A stretch of 64,000 bases of DNA from Chamaecrista fasciculata (taxonomy: Eukaryota; Streptophyta; Magnoliopsida; Fabales; Fabaceae), in contig QANZ01006581.1 in assembly GCA_003254925.1 (NCBI GenBank), positions 62,001-126,000 on the forward strand, in the 5' to 3' direction. A program made the translations under genes and the position numbers. A model generated the notes under the pieces. It ran no database searches, had not been told where the DNA came from, and saw nothing but the letters and a program-made list of their open reading frames with translations. How positions within the stretch are numbered: the first letter of the stretch is position 1; each line of letters opens with the position of its first letter. Of this stretch, positions 34,713-47,219 are shown piece by piece.

Positions 34713-37700
34713 TTCTTGAAATTTTTAATCTGCAAAGAGGAGAACAAATGTCAGCAATGAAAGCACAATGTGTTAAAATATTAAAATAGTACTAATTAAG
34801 TTTGAAAATAGAATTTAATGACCATTACGGTGCTGGTCATGTTGACTTTAAATATGTATATAAAATTCATAACATATCAGTGAAATGTAAGAGATTAAAG
34901 CTAAGTATGGCTTGACAAATGGCAAACTTCAGCAATATGGGTTGACAAATTAAAGTGACCAACAGCTTCACAAAAGGACTAAATTGTCAACTAACATATC
35001 ATTGAAACCTAACAGAATACTTTGAAGTAACGTAATTACATATTGTACTCAACAACTAAACTACAAAAGTATGTCCAGATTAGCTAACATTCCAGTCAAA
35101 TGGGAAAAAACAGAGAAGTAAAGTGCTAGTGAAGAAGATTATGCCAGAGAAGTAAGGCTTGAAATAGAGAAGTAAAGTCAAATGGGAAAAAACAAAGCAG
35201 TAAAGTCACTACATAGTTTAAGTAAAGAAAGTGCAGATTCCTCACATTAGCTAACATTCCGGTCGATAAAGGAAAAAACAGAGAAGTAAAGTCACTACAA
35301 ACTTGAAATAAAGTACAAAATGTGTCAACTTTATGATTGCAGTGAAGAAAATAGAGCTAAGTTTTATATTTTCTGGAGTTTGATTGGACTATGCAGTGTA
35401 GATAAGTTAATATTGTTTAGTACATTCCAGTTTGGTAAGCTTTTCACAACATATTGCTTGGTCAATGAGAGAATATGAAATGAAAAGAAAACATACCTAC
35501 TGTTAAATTGAAGGGTGATTTTAAGCAGAGTTTCTGAGCAAGAGCTGAAGACATTAGCAATTTAGCATTTTGATTGAAAATAAGATTCAAAAAACAGAAA
35601 ATGATACCAAAATGTGAGAGAAGATAAAATAAAAAGATATCATACCTAGGGTTAATTTGAACAGTGATTTTGAGCAGAGTGTCTGAAGAGGAACCGAACA
35701 AATTAGCAAGGCAGCATTTTTATTAAGAAATTAACGCAGTGTCTATGGCGACAATGTAAGTGAGAAAGGAAGGAAATCGCGAAATGGAATGTATGTTTTA
35801 GTTTTTCAGAGATGTAGATACAAAGGTTACCAAACTTTGAGGAAGGGATGATAAATGCCGTACAAAATGAAGGATGAGACGACGAACCTGAAGATGAAGG
35901 TGAACAATGAGTGGAGATGCAGCAGACTTGGCGATGATGAAGATGAAGGATGCGATGAAATTGAAGAAAGAAAATGGTGAGAGAAAGCCGAGCACTTTGG
36001 TTTTCGTCTGGTGAGAGTATGGGTTGGCTCTGCAGATTTTTGGTATTGAAGAAGATGAATTCTGGTTTTGACACATGGGGTTACTTTTGATGATGAAATG
36101 GGGATGTGACACGTGGTAAACAGTTTTCATTCTGATGAGATGCAATCAAATGGCGCCAATATGTGGAAATTAATTTGGAAGGCTGATTTGAGGAATAAAG
36201 ATTTTGTAAAAAAAAAAATAATAATTGCCACGTGTCAAGCAGAGAGTGAGAGTAGGAAAATAAATTTTAGGTACTGTTCCTAATAAACTGACACTTGTGC
36301 TAAGCAAAACATTAATTTGTAAACGACAATTAGAGATAGTGATTAGAGATTAGAGATTAGAGATACCTGATTGAATTCAAATACATATTCTTGTTGTCTA
36401 TAGTTAATAAAATGCCAATTTAGCACATATTCATGGTCATTTTAAATTTGTATGGAATGCACTGGTTTTTCATTTTTATCATATCTCTCTGGACATATAA
36501 AATTCTAATTGCCCCTGGAGAATTGACCTTGCAGAAAATAATAATTTGATATGTGTTTGAATACCAACAATCTATAAATTATAAACTGTAGAAGTATTAG
36601 ACAGTTTAATTTCATTATAGTCCAAAGTAATAAATTTGGTAGAGTATTTTTAAAATTAAATTATTATCTCTCAAAACATTAGTACTTAAAATAATCTGTC
36701 AATTAATTGTAGCTGTATAAATGTCTTGGTTGCTTTCAACATGGAATGAGCTTGCATCCTATATCAAGAAATATAGCAGTGATTAATTAAATTTGTGGCA
36801 TTTAAAATATATTGTACTAAACCACAAAAAAAATGATATAATTTCTATAAAAATATGATTTGGCAATATAGCTTAACCTATATAATTCTTCCAATGTCAT
36901 TATAAAATTGCAAACAGTCGCATTTGATTGTGCTTTTTATAGCCCAGTTGCTTTTGATCTAATAATGTAGACACTTTACTATGTGAATAATACAGTTGTT
37001 GTCATAAGGAGACATTCATATACTTAGCTATGTTAAATTAATTTTTGAAAGTCACTCCAATTAATAATAAGAGATGTCTCAATAAGGAGGCCTTCATATA
37101 CTTAGCTGCTTTCTACAATTTAACATAATAGATTTCAAATGTTCAATATCACCAAGGAAATGGGGAGTCCCAATGCAGTTTTCAAAAATAATGAAATTGT
37201 CAAGAATATTAACTATATATTCTCGCTTTACCTTTCTTAATTTGTTTCTACATCTATTTCATAACACATGTATATAATGCTGGTTTTTGGAGAAAGAAAA
37301 AAAAAAGAAGATAATTGGCTATGATAACCAATATACAGAAGGTGTCAAAAGAAACAGTTGACTATCATATACTAATAAACTCACAATTGCTTCATGTTAA
37401 TATCATTCAAACCAAGGCTAATTACATTTTCAAATATATCATAGCATTTACAGAAATCCAAAGCTGTTGCGAAAAAGTTTACAGAAAGCCAAAAAACAAA
37501 GACCAAAAACAGAATAGCAACTGCAGTTTGACAACTGCATTTTGTGTCCAAGTCACTAAACCAAAACTTTCCTTTGAAGTGTAGTGTAACAAAAGGAAGG
37601 GTAAAGTATTTAATTAAGCAGTCACAAATATCACATTTGCTTCTTCAATCACCTTTGCCTTCTTCAATCTCCTTTGCTTTCTTTAATCACTTTGCCATCT

Positions 37701-38799
37701 TTGGTTGAAATTACTGAAATCTATTGGTAATCAAAGAAATAACATGCCATGAAGAAGTCATAAACAACAAATTTAGTATGACAATGATTATACATGCAAA
37801 GCTTCAACCTTGGATCCTTTATAATTCACTTCTCATGCAACTGCAAACCCAGACCATATGTGCAGTTCGTAGCTCATGTAAAGTCCAGAAAATATACAAA
37901 CATATTAGTTATTTTATCAATTCCTTCAATCAACTCCAGAATAAAAAATAACATCATTGCTTTCAAGTTTAGTTTTAAGAGTTTTATGGCTGAACTGATA
38001 GAAATTAAAGACTAAATTAATGAGTTAAGTAATTGAGAAGATAGTGAAGTGATATATAATTGCGGTGAAGCCAATTTGATGAGACAGTTTCATAAAAATA
38101 ATCTGGTAAGAAGGAAGCAAATTTAGTTGAAAAAATTTGGTAAGTAGTTTAAATATAGCGTTCTAATATGTCTCTAGTGAAGCAAATTGCATATATGTCT
38201 TGAGCCAACCAAATTACAATAAAAAAATTTTGGTAAGAAGCAAAAACACAGTGTTCTAAATATATAAATGATGGGTTGAGCTAAGTAAAATTGGAAACCT
38301 ATTTTAAAAGATTGTAGAGGATAAGTTATAGTAAAAAGATGGTTAAAACTAAAGATATTATCCTACTTCTATTAAATTATAGATAAATCACATGTTTTGG
38401 AAGATCCTTTATGGTTTATTTAAGCAATGTTTAGACCACAAAATTTAATTTTGTTGTGAATCAAACTGAAGTTATATTCAGCACATTAAGAGGAAGTGAG
38501 TTGTATATATGATCAAACCACTATTTACTAAAATTGTAGTACGAAACCAACTTTGTGTTTGATTTAAGGAAGGCAAATAAGGACAATTTTACAGCAATCT
38601 CATGTCAAATTCAGCAGGGAAAATTCAGCTAAGGAATCATCAGTAATAACACAGACTGAACCTTTAAGAACAATTAAGGAAGACAATTAACTTCAGTTGA
38701 TGCTTGATGTAAATTTTAGAATATAAGTCATCATATCAGTTCTTGTATCAGTTATATTAAGTAGTGGACAATTAAAAAATAACAACATTGCTTGAAACA

Positions 38800-38935
38800 T
38801 TATTTTGAAGATGAAGGTGTTCTAAGATGGGTTGGACTTGCAGTATGATAAAGTTTAACTTGCCTGTTTATTGAGAATTCGCTTTCGATGTTGCTGTGCA
38901 GTGGTCCATTGCTTGAAGTTTTTAATCTGAAAAAA
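38800..38935 (-). pseudogene. Remnant of the RPA first exon in Helitron A
   Basis: Matches 34530-34740 of Helitron B in patches ('ttggacttgcagta', 'gcctgtttat-gagaa', 'gaaatttttaatctg'). No long frame remains and most downstream RPA exons are missing. It shows that A once carried RPA too. Confidence 0.6.
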
Positions 38936-38995
38936 GAGAACAAAAGAAGTATGCAATGAAAGAGCCATGTCGTAAAATATTAAAACAGTAGTAAC

Positions 38996-39341
38996 CTAGG
39001 AAGCATGGACACTTCATTTTAAAGGCGTGTCGCCGTGTCAGACACGTGTCAGTGTCCGACACTCGTATGACACCAACACGACACATATCCATAAATTTTA
39101 GAATATAAATCAATTTTTTGTAACTTTAACATGATATGCAAGAGAAAATAATAATAGATATGACATATATTATGAATAAAAATTGTAATTTTTAATTTTT
39201 TCATTAAAAATTATAAATATTTAATTATTTATATATATAAATATATGCCGTGTCGTGTCGCGTAATTTTGAGAGTTTGACGTGTCGCTGTGTCCGTGTCC
39301 GTGTCGTGTCCCGTGTCCGTGTCAGTGTCCATGCTTCATAG
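38996..39341. mobile_element. hAT-like MITE nested in Helitron A
   Basis: 346 bp with inverted ends CTAGGAAGCATGGACAC and GTGTCCATGCTTCATAG. It is flanked by a perfect 8-bp duplication GTAGTAAC (38988-38995 and 39342-39349). The subterminal regions are full of 'gtgtc' and 'cgtgtcc' repeats. The related stretch of Helitron B (about 34785-34805) lacks it, so it inserted after A and B separated. Confidence 0.83.
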
Positions 39342-39451
39342 GTAGTAACTAAGTTTGAAATTAGAATTTAATGCTCGTCAGGTGCTGTTGATTTTGATAA
39401 AGTTAGTTGAGGTAACAATAAAGTTACCTTATGTACATTAATGCCGATGAA

Positions 39452-41146
39452 TTAACAAATATTTTGGAAAACTTCTTTGTAGACGATATTGTTTGTGACA
39501 TTCATGGGCAACTTTTCTTTGTCATGTATAAGAATTTTTAGACCATTTTTACTCTTCACTCTTGAAATTGCGGCATATAGTTGACCATGAGTGAAGTTTG
39601 GTTTTGGAAGATATAGTCCTACAGTTTCCAATGACTGGCCTTGACTTTTATTGATGGTTATGGCATATGAGATTGTCAAAGGAAATTGTCTTCGTTGGAG
39701 CTTAAATGGAAATGATGTGTCTGATGGGCTTAAGTTCATCCGAGGAATGAAGACTTGACGCCCAAAGTTATTTCCATTCATTATTGTGGCTCCAATCACA
39801 TGTGATCCTAATTGTGTGACAATTAATCTAGTGCCATTACAAAGGCCTGAAGATTGGTCAATGTTTCTCAGTAGCATAACTGGAATACCAATCTTTAAGC
39901 ACAATTTGTGATTCGGAAGTCCAGAACATTTAATACTATTTAGAAATTCTGTTGTATATAATGAATGTTGGACATTATTATCATCAGTTGAGAAGGAGAT
40001 TGAATCTGAGCTTAGATATGACCTCTCAGACCCAGGAATTTGAGTTAAGCCAAATTCATTAATTTTTTCTACAGCTTCCAAGGTAGGAGCAAGTATAGCT
40101 CTGTCTTTTAAGTAGTCTGGATCATTAAATCACTGCTGCAAGTTAGGATATGTATTAGACACTATGCCATCCAGAGGATCTGTGAAATTTGTTAATAATA
40201 AGTCATCTGGAATTTGAATTTCAGCTTCTCCGTCATTAGGTTCATTCAATTTTCCATCACCAACATTTAAAATCCATTCAGCAAACTTTTGTAAATCTTC
40301 TGTATTATGACACGTATCGAACTTCAGTCTCATGTTTTTTGATAGTGTCAAAACTTGGCAGTGATCCCAGATGTAGGAGGAGTTCAACGAGTGGTAGACA
40401 ATATCTGATCTTCCTCCTTTAGGAATTACAGGGAGTATTTGCCTAAAATCACCACCGAAGACTATGATTTTGCGTCCAAAAGGGATTTGGTCACTGTTTG
40501 GGTTGTCAATACTCATCAAATCACGACAAGTTCTGTCAACTGCTTCAAAACATTGCTTCTTAACCATTGGAGTTTCATCCCATATGATCAATGTTGTCAT
40601 TCTGATTAAGTCACTTAATGGGGATCCTTGTTTGATGTTGCATGTTGATTCATCAGTTACTTGTAGAGGTATACAAAATTGAGAATGAGCAGTTCGGCCA
40701 CCGGGGAGTAGTAATGATGCTATACCACTTGAACCGACATTTAAGATGATGTTTCCACGTGCTCTAATAGTTGCAGACAAAGCTTTCCAAACATAGGTCT
40801 TGCCTGTACCTCCATATCCATTGAGGAAGAAAACTTTTGAAATATTGTGGTTTACAGCATCCATTATCGTGTTAAATGTAGATTTCTGTTCTTCCGTCAT
40901 ATTATTCACTAATTTTTCAGATTCTATCTTTAAAGCTGTCTTGTCATAGTTGAGTTGGTTCATGAGCATTCTATTCTGAAGATCATATAGAGATATTCCT
41001 TTAAGTAGAGGCATGGGAGGAAATGACTTTAGACTTTTTCCATTGCTGTTGAGTAGCTTTTCTATTTCCAATAAAGTCAAATTTTTTAGCTGATCCTCAG
41101 TCAGTTCCATTTCTGTATATATAACATAATAAGATAAATGAATCAT
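39452..41146 (-). pseudogene. PIF1-type helicase domain of RepHel
   Basis: Walker A GYGGTGKTYVWKAL and Walker B LIIWDETPM lie in 40130-41146. The C-terminal motifs YAITINKSQGQSLETVG and YAAISRVKS lie in 39452-40081. The two frames are the same and are separated only by the TGA at 40130-40132. All main superfamily 1B helicase motifs are present. Confidence 0.9.
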
Positions 41147-41733
41147 GAGTGATAAGCTTTGAGATATCTGATCAGTATAGTAAGATCAGTTTGAATCTAC
41201 ACTGATAATAGCAGTTTTGAATACTCTTAAAGGTAGTAATATGGTTCAGATATTTTCAATATAAAACCAACAATGGCAGTGATAAGGAAAACTGATAATG
41301 GAAGTTGGTTAAGAGGGTAAAGAATACTCTTAAAGGTAGAATACTCTTAAATTTTAGGTGTTGGCTTTAAATTCCTGAAACAGTGAAGAATGCATTGACA
41401 GTTCAGCTTTGATTCATATTTCAGAGTTAATGTACACTATTGAAAAAATACACCTCTAATACATAGGATATATATTGCAAATCGTGAAATAGTCAAGGAA
41501 AATAGAGAGAAGCAGTGATATCAGCTAAGTATAGCGCTGGTGAGGAGAATTCAACACATCTTATAACCAAGATTCCACAGAATTGAACTCATTCCATAAA
41601 AATAGTGTTATTTTCATAATTTGGAAATTATCAGCAAACTTAAGAATGATTTCAGCTATGTCAACTTTGGATATATGACAGTTTAGGTATGGAAAACATG
41701 TGTCAGTTATAGCAAATCATTTGAAAATTACAT

Positions 41734-44195
41734 TCATGAAAATTTACCTTGTAGTTGAAGTCTGGTTTGACAATGGTATGTAATGTCTTCACATAGCAGA
41801 GGCCAAGTTCTATTCCACACAACCTCTGGATTTGCCATTGTACTACTGAGAAGCATTGTGACGAAAAGTTTCCTCAAATAAGATGAAGAAGCCCAAGTTG
41901 ATGCTTCTTTAATTGCTTCCTCATATTCTTTGTCATCGTCAATTAACCCCATTGCAAAGCAAGCTTCCTTGAATGTTGGATAAGGTACTCTATGAATTGT
42001 TCTAATGTCGTTATAAGTTGTAGCTCCTTTAACCTTGTTAAGTAAAATTCTAAGGTAAAAGGCTTCTCCTGAGTTTGGTGGCACATTATGCAATCTTCCT
42101 AAGGAGAATCCTTGTTTTCTTCTTTTCCATTTTTTTCAGTTGAGGCTTCCAAACAAACTTAGTAGGGAAATCTGCATATGTAATTTCTTTAGCCTTTGGA
42201 AACTCAATATTAGCCTTCATCCATGCAGTGAACATTGTGTCTTTCTGTTGTTGTTTATTGACAACTGTATCAAGACTTTCATTATCTTCATATATGACCA
42301 TCTGTTGGTTTTCAAGATGGAAACTTAGCCTTTCAACTGATGGTCTTCTGTAATGGATATCAAACGCATAAATCCTCCAAACTGCTTCACATGCAGAAAT
42401 ATATCTACAATCACAATATGTTTGAATTTCATCAATAACCTCTTCAGTGTCAGAGTTGGATTTCTCCTTGTATAATGCAGCAGTTACTCTGTCATTTCCT
42501 TTGTTGACATACTTAAATAAGTATTTGATGGACCGGCTCTGATTACACCATTCTACGTTGATGTGAGCTTGATATTTGAGCAATAGATGTGGATTATAAG
42601 GAACCACATATCTATTATCTAAGTTGACCCCATTCTTATGAATAGTTCTCCCATTGTTACGTCTTCTATAGACAGGGAATCCATCTTCATCAACTTTGGT
42701 TCTTGTAACAAATCGTTTTGGAAAATTCTTGGTGCATCTTCCTTCACTCATGCAAGGTGACTGAGTATTTGCAAAGCCGCACGGACCATGCATCATAAAG
42801 TTCTCTACATTCTTGTGTAAAGAGGGATTTATCTGTTTGTCAGGAATTTTGGCCGAAATAATACGACCAATGTCTTCAGCAGTTGGGTATTTATCTTCAG
42901 GATGTAGGAACAGGAGAATGTGTGCATGTGGGAGGCCACATTTTTGAAACTCCACAGTGTAGAACACTGTTAATGAAAAGAGGGAATTGTTAGCTATAAT
43001 AATATTTTGAGGTTTATCTACACTGTTGAGAAGATTTAGCTATAATAATATGCTTCAATAAATGAAGAATGGACAGCGAAGAAATGATGTTTTATGTCCA
43101 CTTTAGGAATGATGTGAGCTAACAAAAATAGAGAGGGCAGCTAATAATAATTCCTTTTGGTAATTCAGGCATTTAAAATTGATGAATCACATGACAATAG
43201 AGAAGCACATTATTGATAAAAAACTATAAGTGAAGCAAATAATGTAAATAGGTTAAGGGAAGTGAAATACCTGCTCTGACACGGCCAAATAAGCCATTCT
43301 TCAAGTCTTTCATTAAATGACCCAACTTGATCTTGAAGACTCTTGAAATTATATCAGGTCTATCTTCAGGTCGCAATCCTTTTGTTTGCACAAATCGAAG
43401 GATCTCAGGCCAATTCAGGTTGCATGTGAAAGTTATAAAAAGATCAGGACATCCTGCCCATTGGCAAATTGTCATTGCATCTAAGAAATTTTGGCCGGTG
43501 TACCTGCTTCCTCCAGTGAAGCTCGATGGAAGAATAATCCTTTTACCGAGGGACGATGCAATTCTGTCACCTCGAAGAAGCGCATCAGTTAAGCAACTAT
43601 ACAATTCAGATCTAAGTTGCTTTTGATTTAAATGGATAAATAGAAGACGTTGCGCCTCAATCATGGTATATCCATCTACGATAAATTGTTGTAATAATCT
43701 TCTACAGTATAAAGAAATGCCATAGTCATCATCACGATCTTGGAGAATATAAGCAAAAAAATCCCGTAATGTAACTCTTGATCTTTTAGACCCTTGATAT
43801 TGATATGGAATATCTTCACTGTACCCATCTTCACCGTATGTGAAAATTAAAGGATAGTGCATTGGAAGATATGATGGATGTAGCTCTGATATGCGCTGCA
43901 ATGTTCCATCAAGTGATTGCACAATTATGTCTCGATTGCCATAATTTACATCAATGTCACCGACAATTAAAGCTGCGACTTCAGAGGCTGTAGGGAGATT
44001 GTAGGTTCTACCATCATGTTTTTGTTTTCGAATGAGCTTCACTTTTATTTCTTCAGGGTTGCCATCTTTCAACATTTGACTTGCAATTTGAAATGTCTTT
44101 GCATATGGATTCACCTCATCAAGTGTGTCTTTTAGCATCCTTACTAAGTCTCTGTCTAATCTGCCATTATCTTCTGATGAGGAGCTGCACATCAT
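41734..44195 (-). pseudogene. HUH Rep domain of RepHel
   Basis: The block 43224-44195 holds the Helitron-like N-terminal domain (LHPSYLPMHYPLIFTYGEDG, FITFTCNLNWPEI). After an intron, 42086-42967 has the metal site GLPHAHILLF (H-x-H) and the two-tyrosine motif IKYLFKYVNKG. The region then continues in a shifted frame to 41734. The catalytic residues are intact, so the break came late. Confidence 0.88.
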
Positions 44196-44256
44196 ATTGA
44201 TAATTAGTCAGTAAAGATGATATTGTAATCTTAATCTAAAAAAGTCGTTGAACTTG

Positions 44257-45210
44257 TTAAGAATAGTTCAGTGCATACCAAATAGCTGAGACTCGATTCT
44301 TTATTTCATTTTCAGTGTCATATATGTACAATTGCGCAAACTTTGGAGACTGTCCTTCATTTGGAAGCAAGCTACCCAAACGGTGGTCATTTTCACCATA
44401 TAGTCTGAACGTATAAGGCCCTTTGTTGTCATTGACAGTCTTATCAATTTTCCCTCTCATTGATGTGAAAGAAAACATTGTGTTATAGGCTCTGATGTTT
44501 TCCAAGAAATTCTGCCTTCTTGGATTGGAAGTGTCAAATACCAAGTCTTTAATACATTGTGGGGGTTCACTAAACTTTGGCAGAGAAGTTTTTCCAAATC
44601 CACAGCATAGATAAAACTTTGGTGATGATGTGTTCAGTTGGTTTCTAACACGTTCATCAAGCCAAATCCTTGCACCACAAAATGGGCATCTACTTGTCGG
44701 ATCTCCAATATCATGATAATCTACAACCATTAAAAATTAAATAAACATTACTGTTGGTGATATGGAAAAATATTATTTCATTTAATTTGACATATATGTG
44801 TATGACTTACCTATATCAAGGTATATTGCATCATCAGATTCAACTACATTGTTCTGTACATCTTCATTCAGTATTGTAGGTTCATTCCGTTGTACAGATT
44901 GAGTGCAAAAATTGGAGCCATTTGGATTATAGACCTGTACAGGTTCATTCAGTACTGTAGGTTCATTTCCTTCTGCAGATTGAGTGCAAGAATTGGAGTC
45001 ATTTTTATTATATCTATACTCATTTTGTAAATAAACAATGCTGCAGACTGAATACATACCTTGGATCACATGATTTTTGTCTGCTCTGCCATTAAGATGC
45101 AAATAGCAACTTGGTCTGTTGGGAGGATCATCAGAATATCCTTCATGACCATTAGGAGAATATATGTCATCACAGAGGGTTTGGAAAAAGAATAAAATTA
45201 TTGAAGTCAT
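44257..45210 (-). pseudogene. N-terminal zinc-binding region of RepHel
   Basis: 44257-44730 has CPFCGARIWLDERV and a later CC pair, then LGSLLPNEGQSPKFAQLYIY, typical of the region before the Rep domain in plant Helitrons. 44782-45210 contains two diverged copies of an Asn/Glu-rich unit (PVQVYNPNGSNFCTQSVQRN and relatives). Confidence 0.7.
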
Positions 45211-46696
45211 TTACTATTTAATGACTGTAATGAAGCAAACCATGATCAATGGAGGGGCAGATTTGATACATACCTGAAACCACATGGTTCTGGGTTGGCA
45301 CGACATTAAGATGTGAAGCTGTTAATTCAGACAGTGGTGTCCTAGACATCAGAACATCTTCCGTGTGCATTTAAATTATTAGGTTGCTCATTTGAAGTAC
45401 TTGACAGGGCTGTTGGAAAAAACAATGAAATATTTTAAGTCATTTACAGATTGACTATTTTCTTATTTAAATAGAACTGATATTGATGTGAAATACCGGA
45501 AATTTTTCTTCTCTGAGAACGCTTTTCCGCATCAATCATCATCCTTTTTTGTCTTGCTTGCTTTTGCAGAACTTTAGTTGTTGCTGATGAATTTTGTACT
45601 GCATTTCAATTTTGATAACCAATAAGCTATACATTAGAAGGGTGGTCATTGAAATTAGGGAGTCATTAAAGTTAAATACATAGACATGTAGACTGACTGA
45701 GAATCATACCCATATCTATCTGGTTAAATATAGGAGTAAGATTCATCTGCAACGCGGTTAACTGTGATTTTGGGGTCATAGAAGAAGAGTGTGAAGGTGA
45801 CTGTTGAAGGACCTCATTTGGTGAACAGTTCTCATTATAATTTGAATTGTTAACAGATGATTTTAACTTTGGATTACTACATTGTCCTGTGTGGAGAAAA
45901 AAGGTTTTGAAATTAGATTTGTATCATAACATATATGCAGAGAATTAAGTAGAGTCCAGAAATATATAACAGTACCTCTATTTGAATTTTGAATTGATTA
46001 AGACATATTCATTTTGGTTGTTGTTAAATTTGATAGTGGAGTCCTACTTGAAAATTGAAATGATGTGCCTCTTAATGTCATAAGAGGGGATTGTGGAGAA
46101 ATTGCAGCAGCAGGTGATGAAACTTGAGTTGACATTTGATTAAAGGGATGAAAGTCTGTGTTCAGTAGAAAGAAAAGTTAGTGACAATGAAAGTGGATGA
46201 AAAAAAAATGGAAGATTATATTTAAAGTAGTACCTTTGCTTGTATTAGTAGTAGATGTATTAAGAATGGAAGGTACTTGAAAAGGATTACCATTTGTTAA
46301 CAGGGTAAATAGTTAACGCATTGACACATATATATTCATAATTTCCACTTCTCACAGCCATTAAAGCAAATATTGTAATCTAAATGCACCTATTACACTA
46401 CCAATAGAGCAAATAGGATAAATATGAGTACCTTGGCATGTTTTTGCAGCAGTAGAAAATGACATTTCAGTGAAGGTTTGATTAAGAGGATGGAATTCTG
46501 TGTTTGGCAGAAGAGGGAAGTTAGTGACAATCACAATAAATGATATAATGAAAAAGAAACCCTATATTTAGAGTACTACCTTTGCTTCTATTTGGTGTAT
46601 GAATTTCCATCACAGGAGATGATGGGTAGTTTCTTATACAGGAAGCAGATGTATTTAGAATAGAAGGTAGTTGAAAAGGAACGTTTTCTGTTAACA

Positions 46697-46866
46697 GGGA
46701 AAATAGTTATGTCAGTGACACATCTATTAAGAATTTCAACTTCTCACAGCGACAGGTAAAATAGTTATGTCAGTGACACATCTATTAAGAATTTCAACTT
46801 CTCACAGCGACAGGTAAAATAGTTATGTCAGTGACAGATCTATTAAGAATTTCAACTTCTCACAGC
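46697..46866. repeat. 58-bp tandem repeat, three copies
   Basis: Three nearly identical 58-bp units start at 46697, 46755 and 46813, each with 'agttatgtcagtgacacatc'. They lie in an intron of RepHel. The high identity suggests recent expansion. Confidence 0.8.
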
Positions 46867-47219
46867 CATTAAAGCAAGTATCCAGATCTAAACACAACTT
46901 TTAAAACATCATTAGAGCAAATAGGAAAAATATGAGTACCTGGGCATGTGTTTGCTCGCTTTTGAAGTAATATAATTCGCCGTTTTTGTCTTGCTTGTTT
47001 TTGGAGGAGTGAATTTGTTGTCAATGTGCTATGAGGCATGTTGGAATTTGCATCTTCCATGACTCAAGTTTGTAGTGACTACCTCTTTTTTGATGGCAAT
47101 GACTAACTCTTGTTTATTCAGTTAATGTTGAAGATCAAGATATTAAATTAAAACCAACATCGGCATTTTTTTAAATTGCATTGTCAAATAACATATTACT
47201 AAACTTTAAACTAACAAAC

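Larger units (their letters stand above)
30858..36363 (-). mobile_element. Helitron B, carries RPA but no Rep/helicase
   Basis: On the minus strand it begins TCTCTAATCTCTAATC (36363) after an A. It ends with an 8-bp-stem hairpin ACCCGTGC-GAAG-GCACGGGT (30868-30887), ten bases and CTAG (30858-30861) before a T. 5506 bp. It holds an RPA70-like gene (31865-34712). Its 5' 1.5 kb and the parts on both sides of RPA are related to Helitron A (36364-48785), but the Rep/helicase block is missing, so B looks like an internal deletion derivative. Confidence 0.85.
39452..47060 (-). pseudogene. Helitron Rep/helicase (RepHel) gene, broken
   Basis: A multi-exon gene read on the minus strand. A likely first exon is 46940-47060 (MEDANSNMPHSTLTTNSLLQ). 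Further coding blocks lie at 44782-45210, 44257-44730, 43224-44195, 42086-42967, 41734-42093, 40130-41146 and 39452-40081. The order is zinc-binding N-terminal region, HUH endonuclease and PIF1-family helicase, as in plant Helitrons. It would nick and move single strands for rolling-circle transposition. Two faults are visible: a frameshift near 42110, where the frame must change to reach HNVPPNSGEAFYLR, and one in-frame TGA at 40130-40132 inside the helicase. The rest reads openly. Small-exon boundaries in the N-terminal part are not resolved. Confidence 0.88.

Noticed and set aside
35462..36145. Minus-strand frames near the 5' end of Helitron B (His/Ser-rich)
   Set aside because: They overlap each other in two frames, and the related 5' region of Helitron A keeps no common frame. 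Probably leader sequence.
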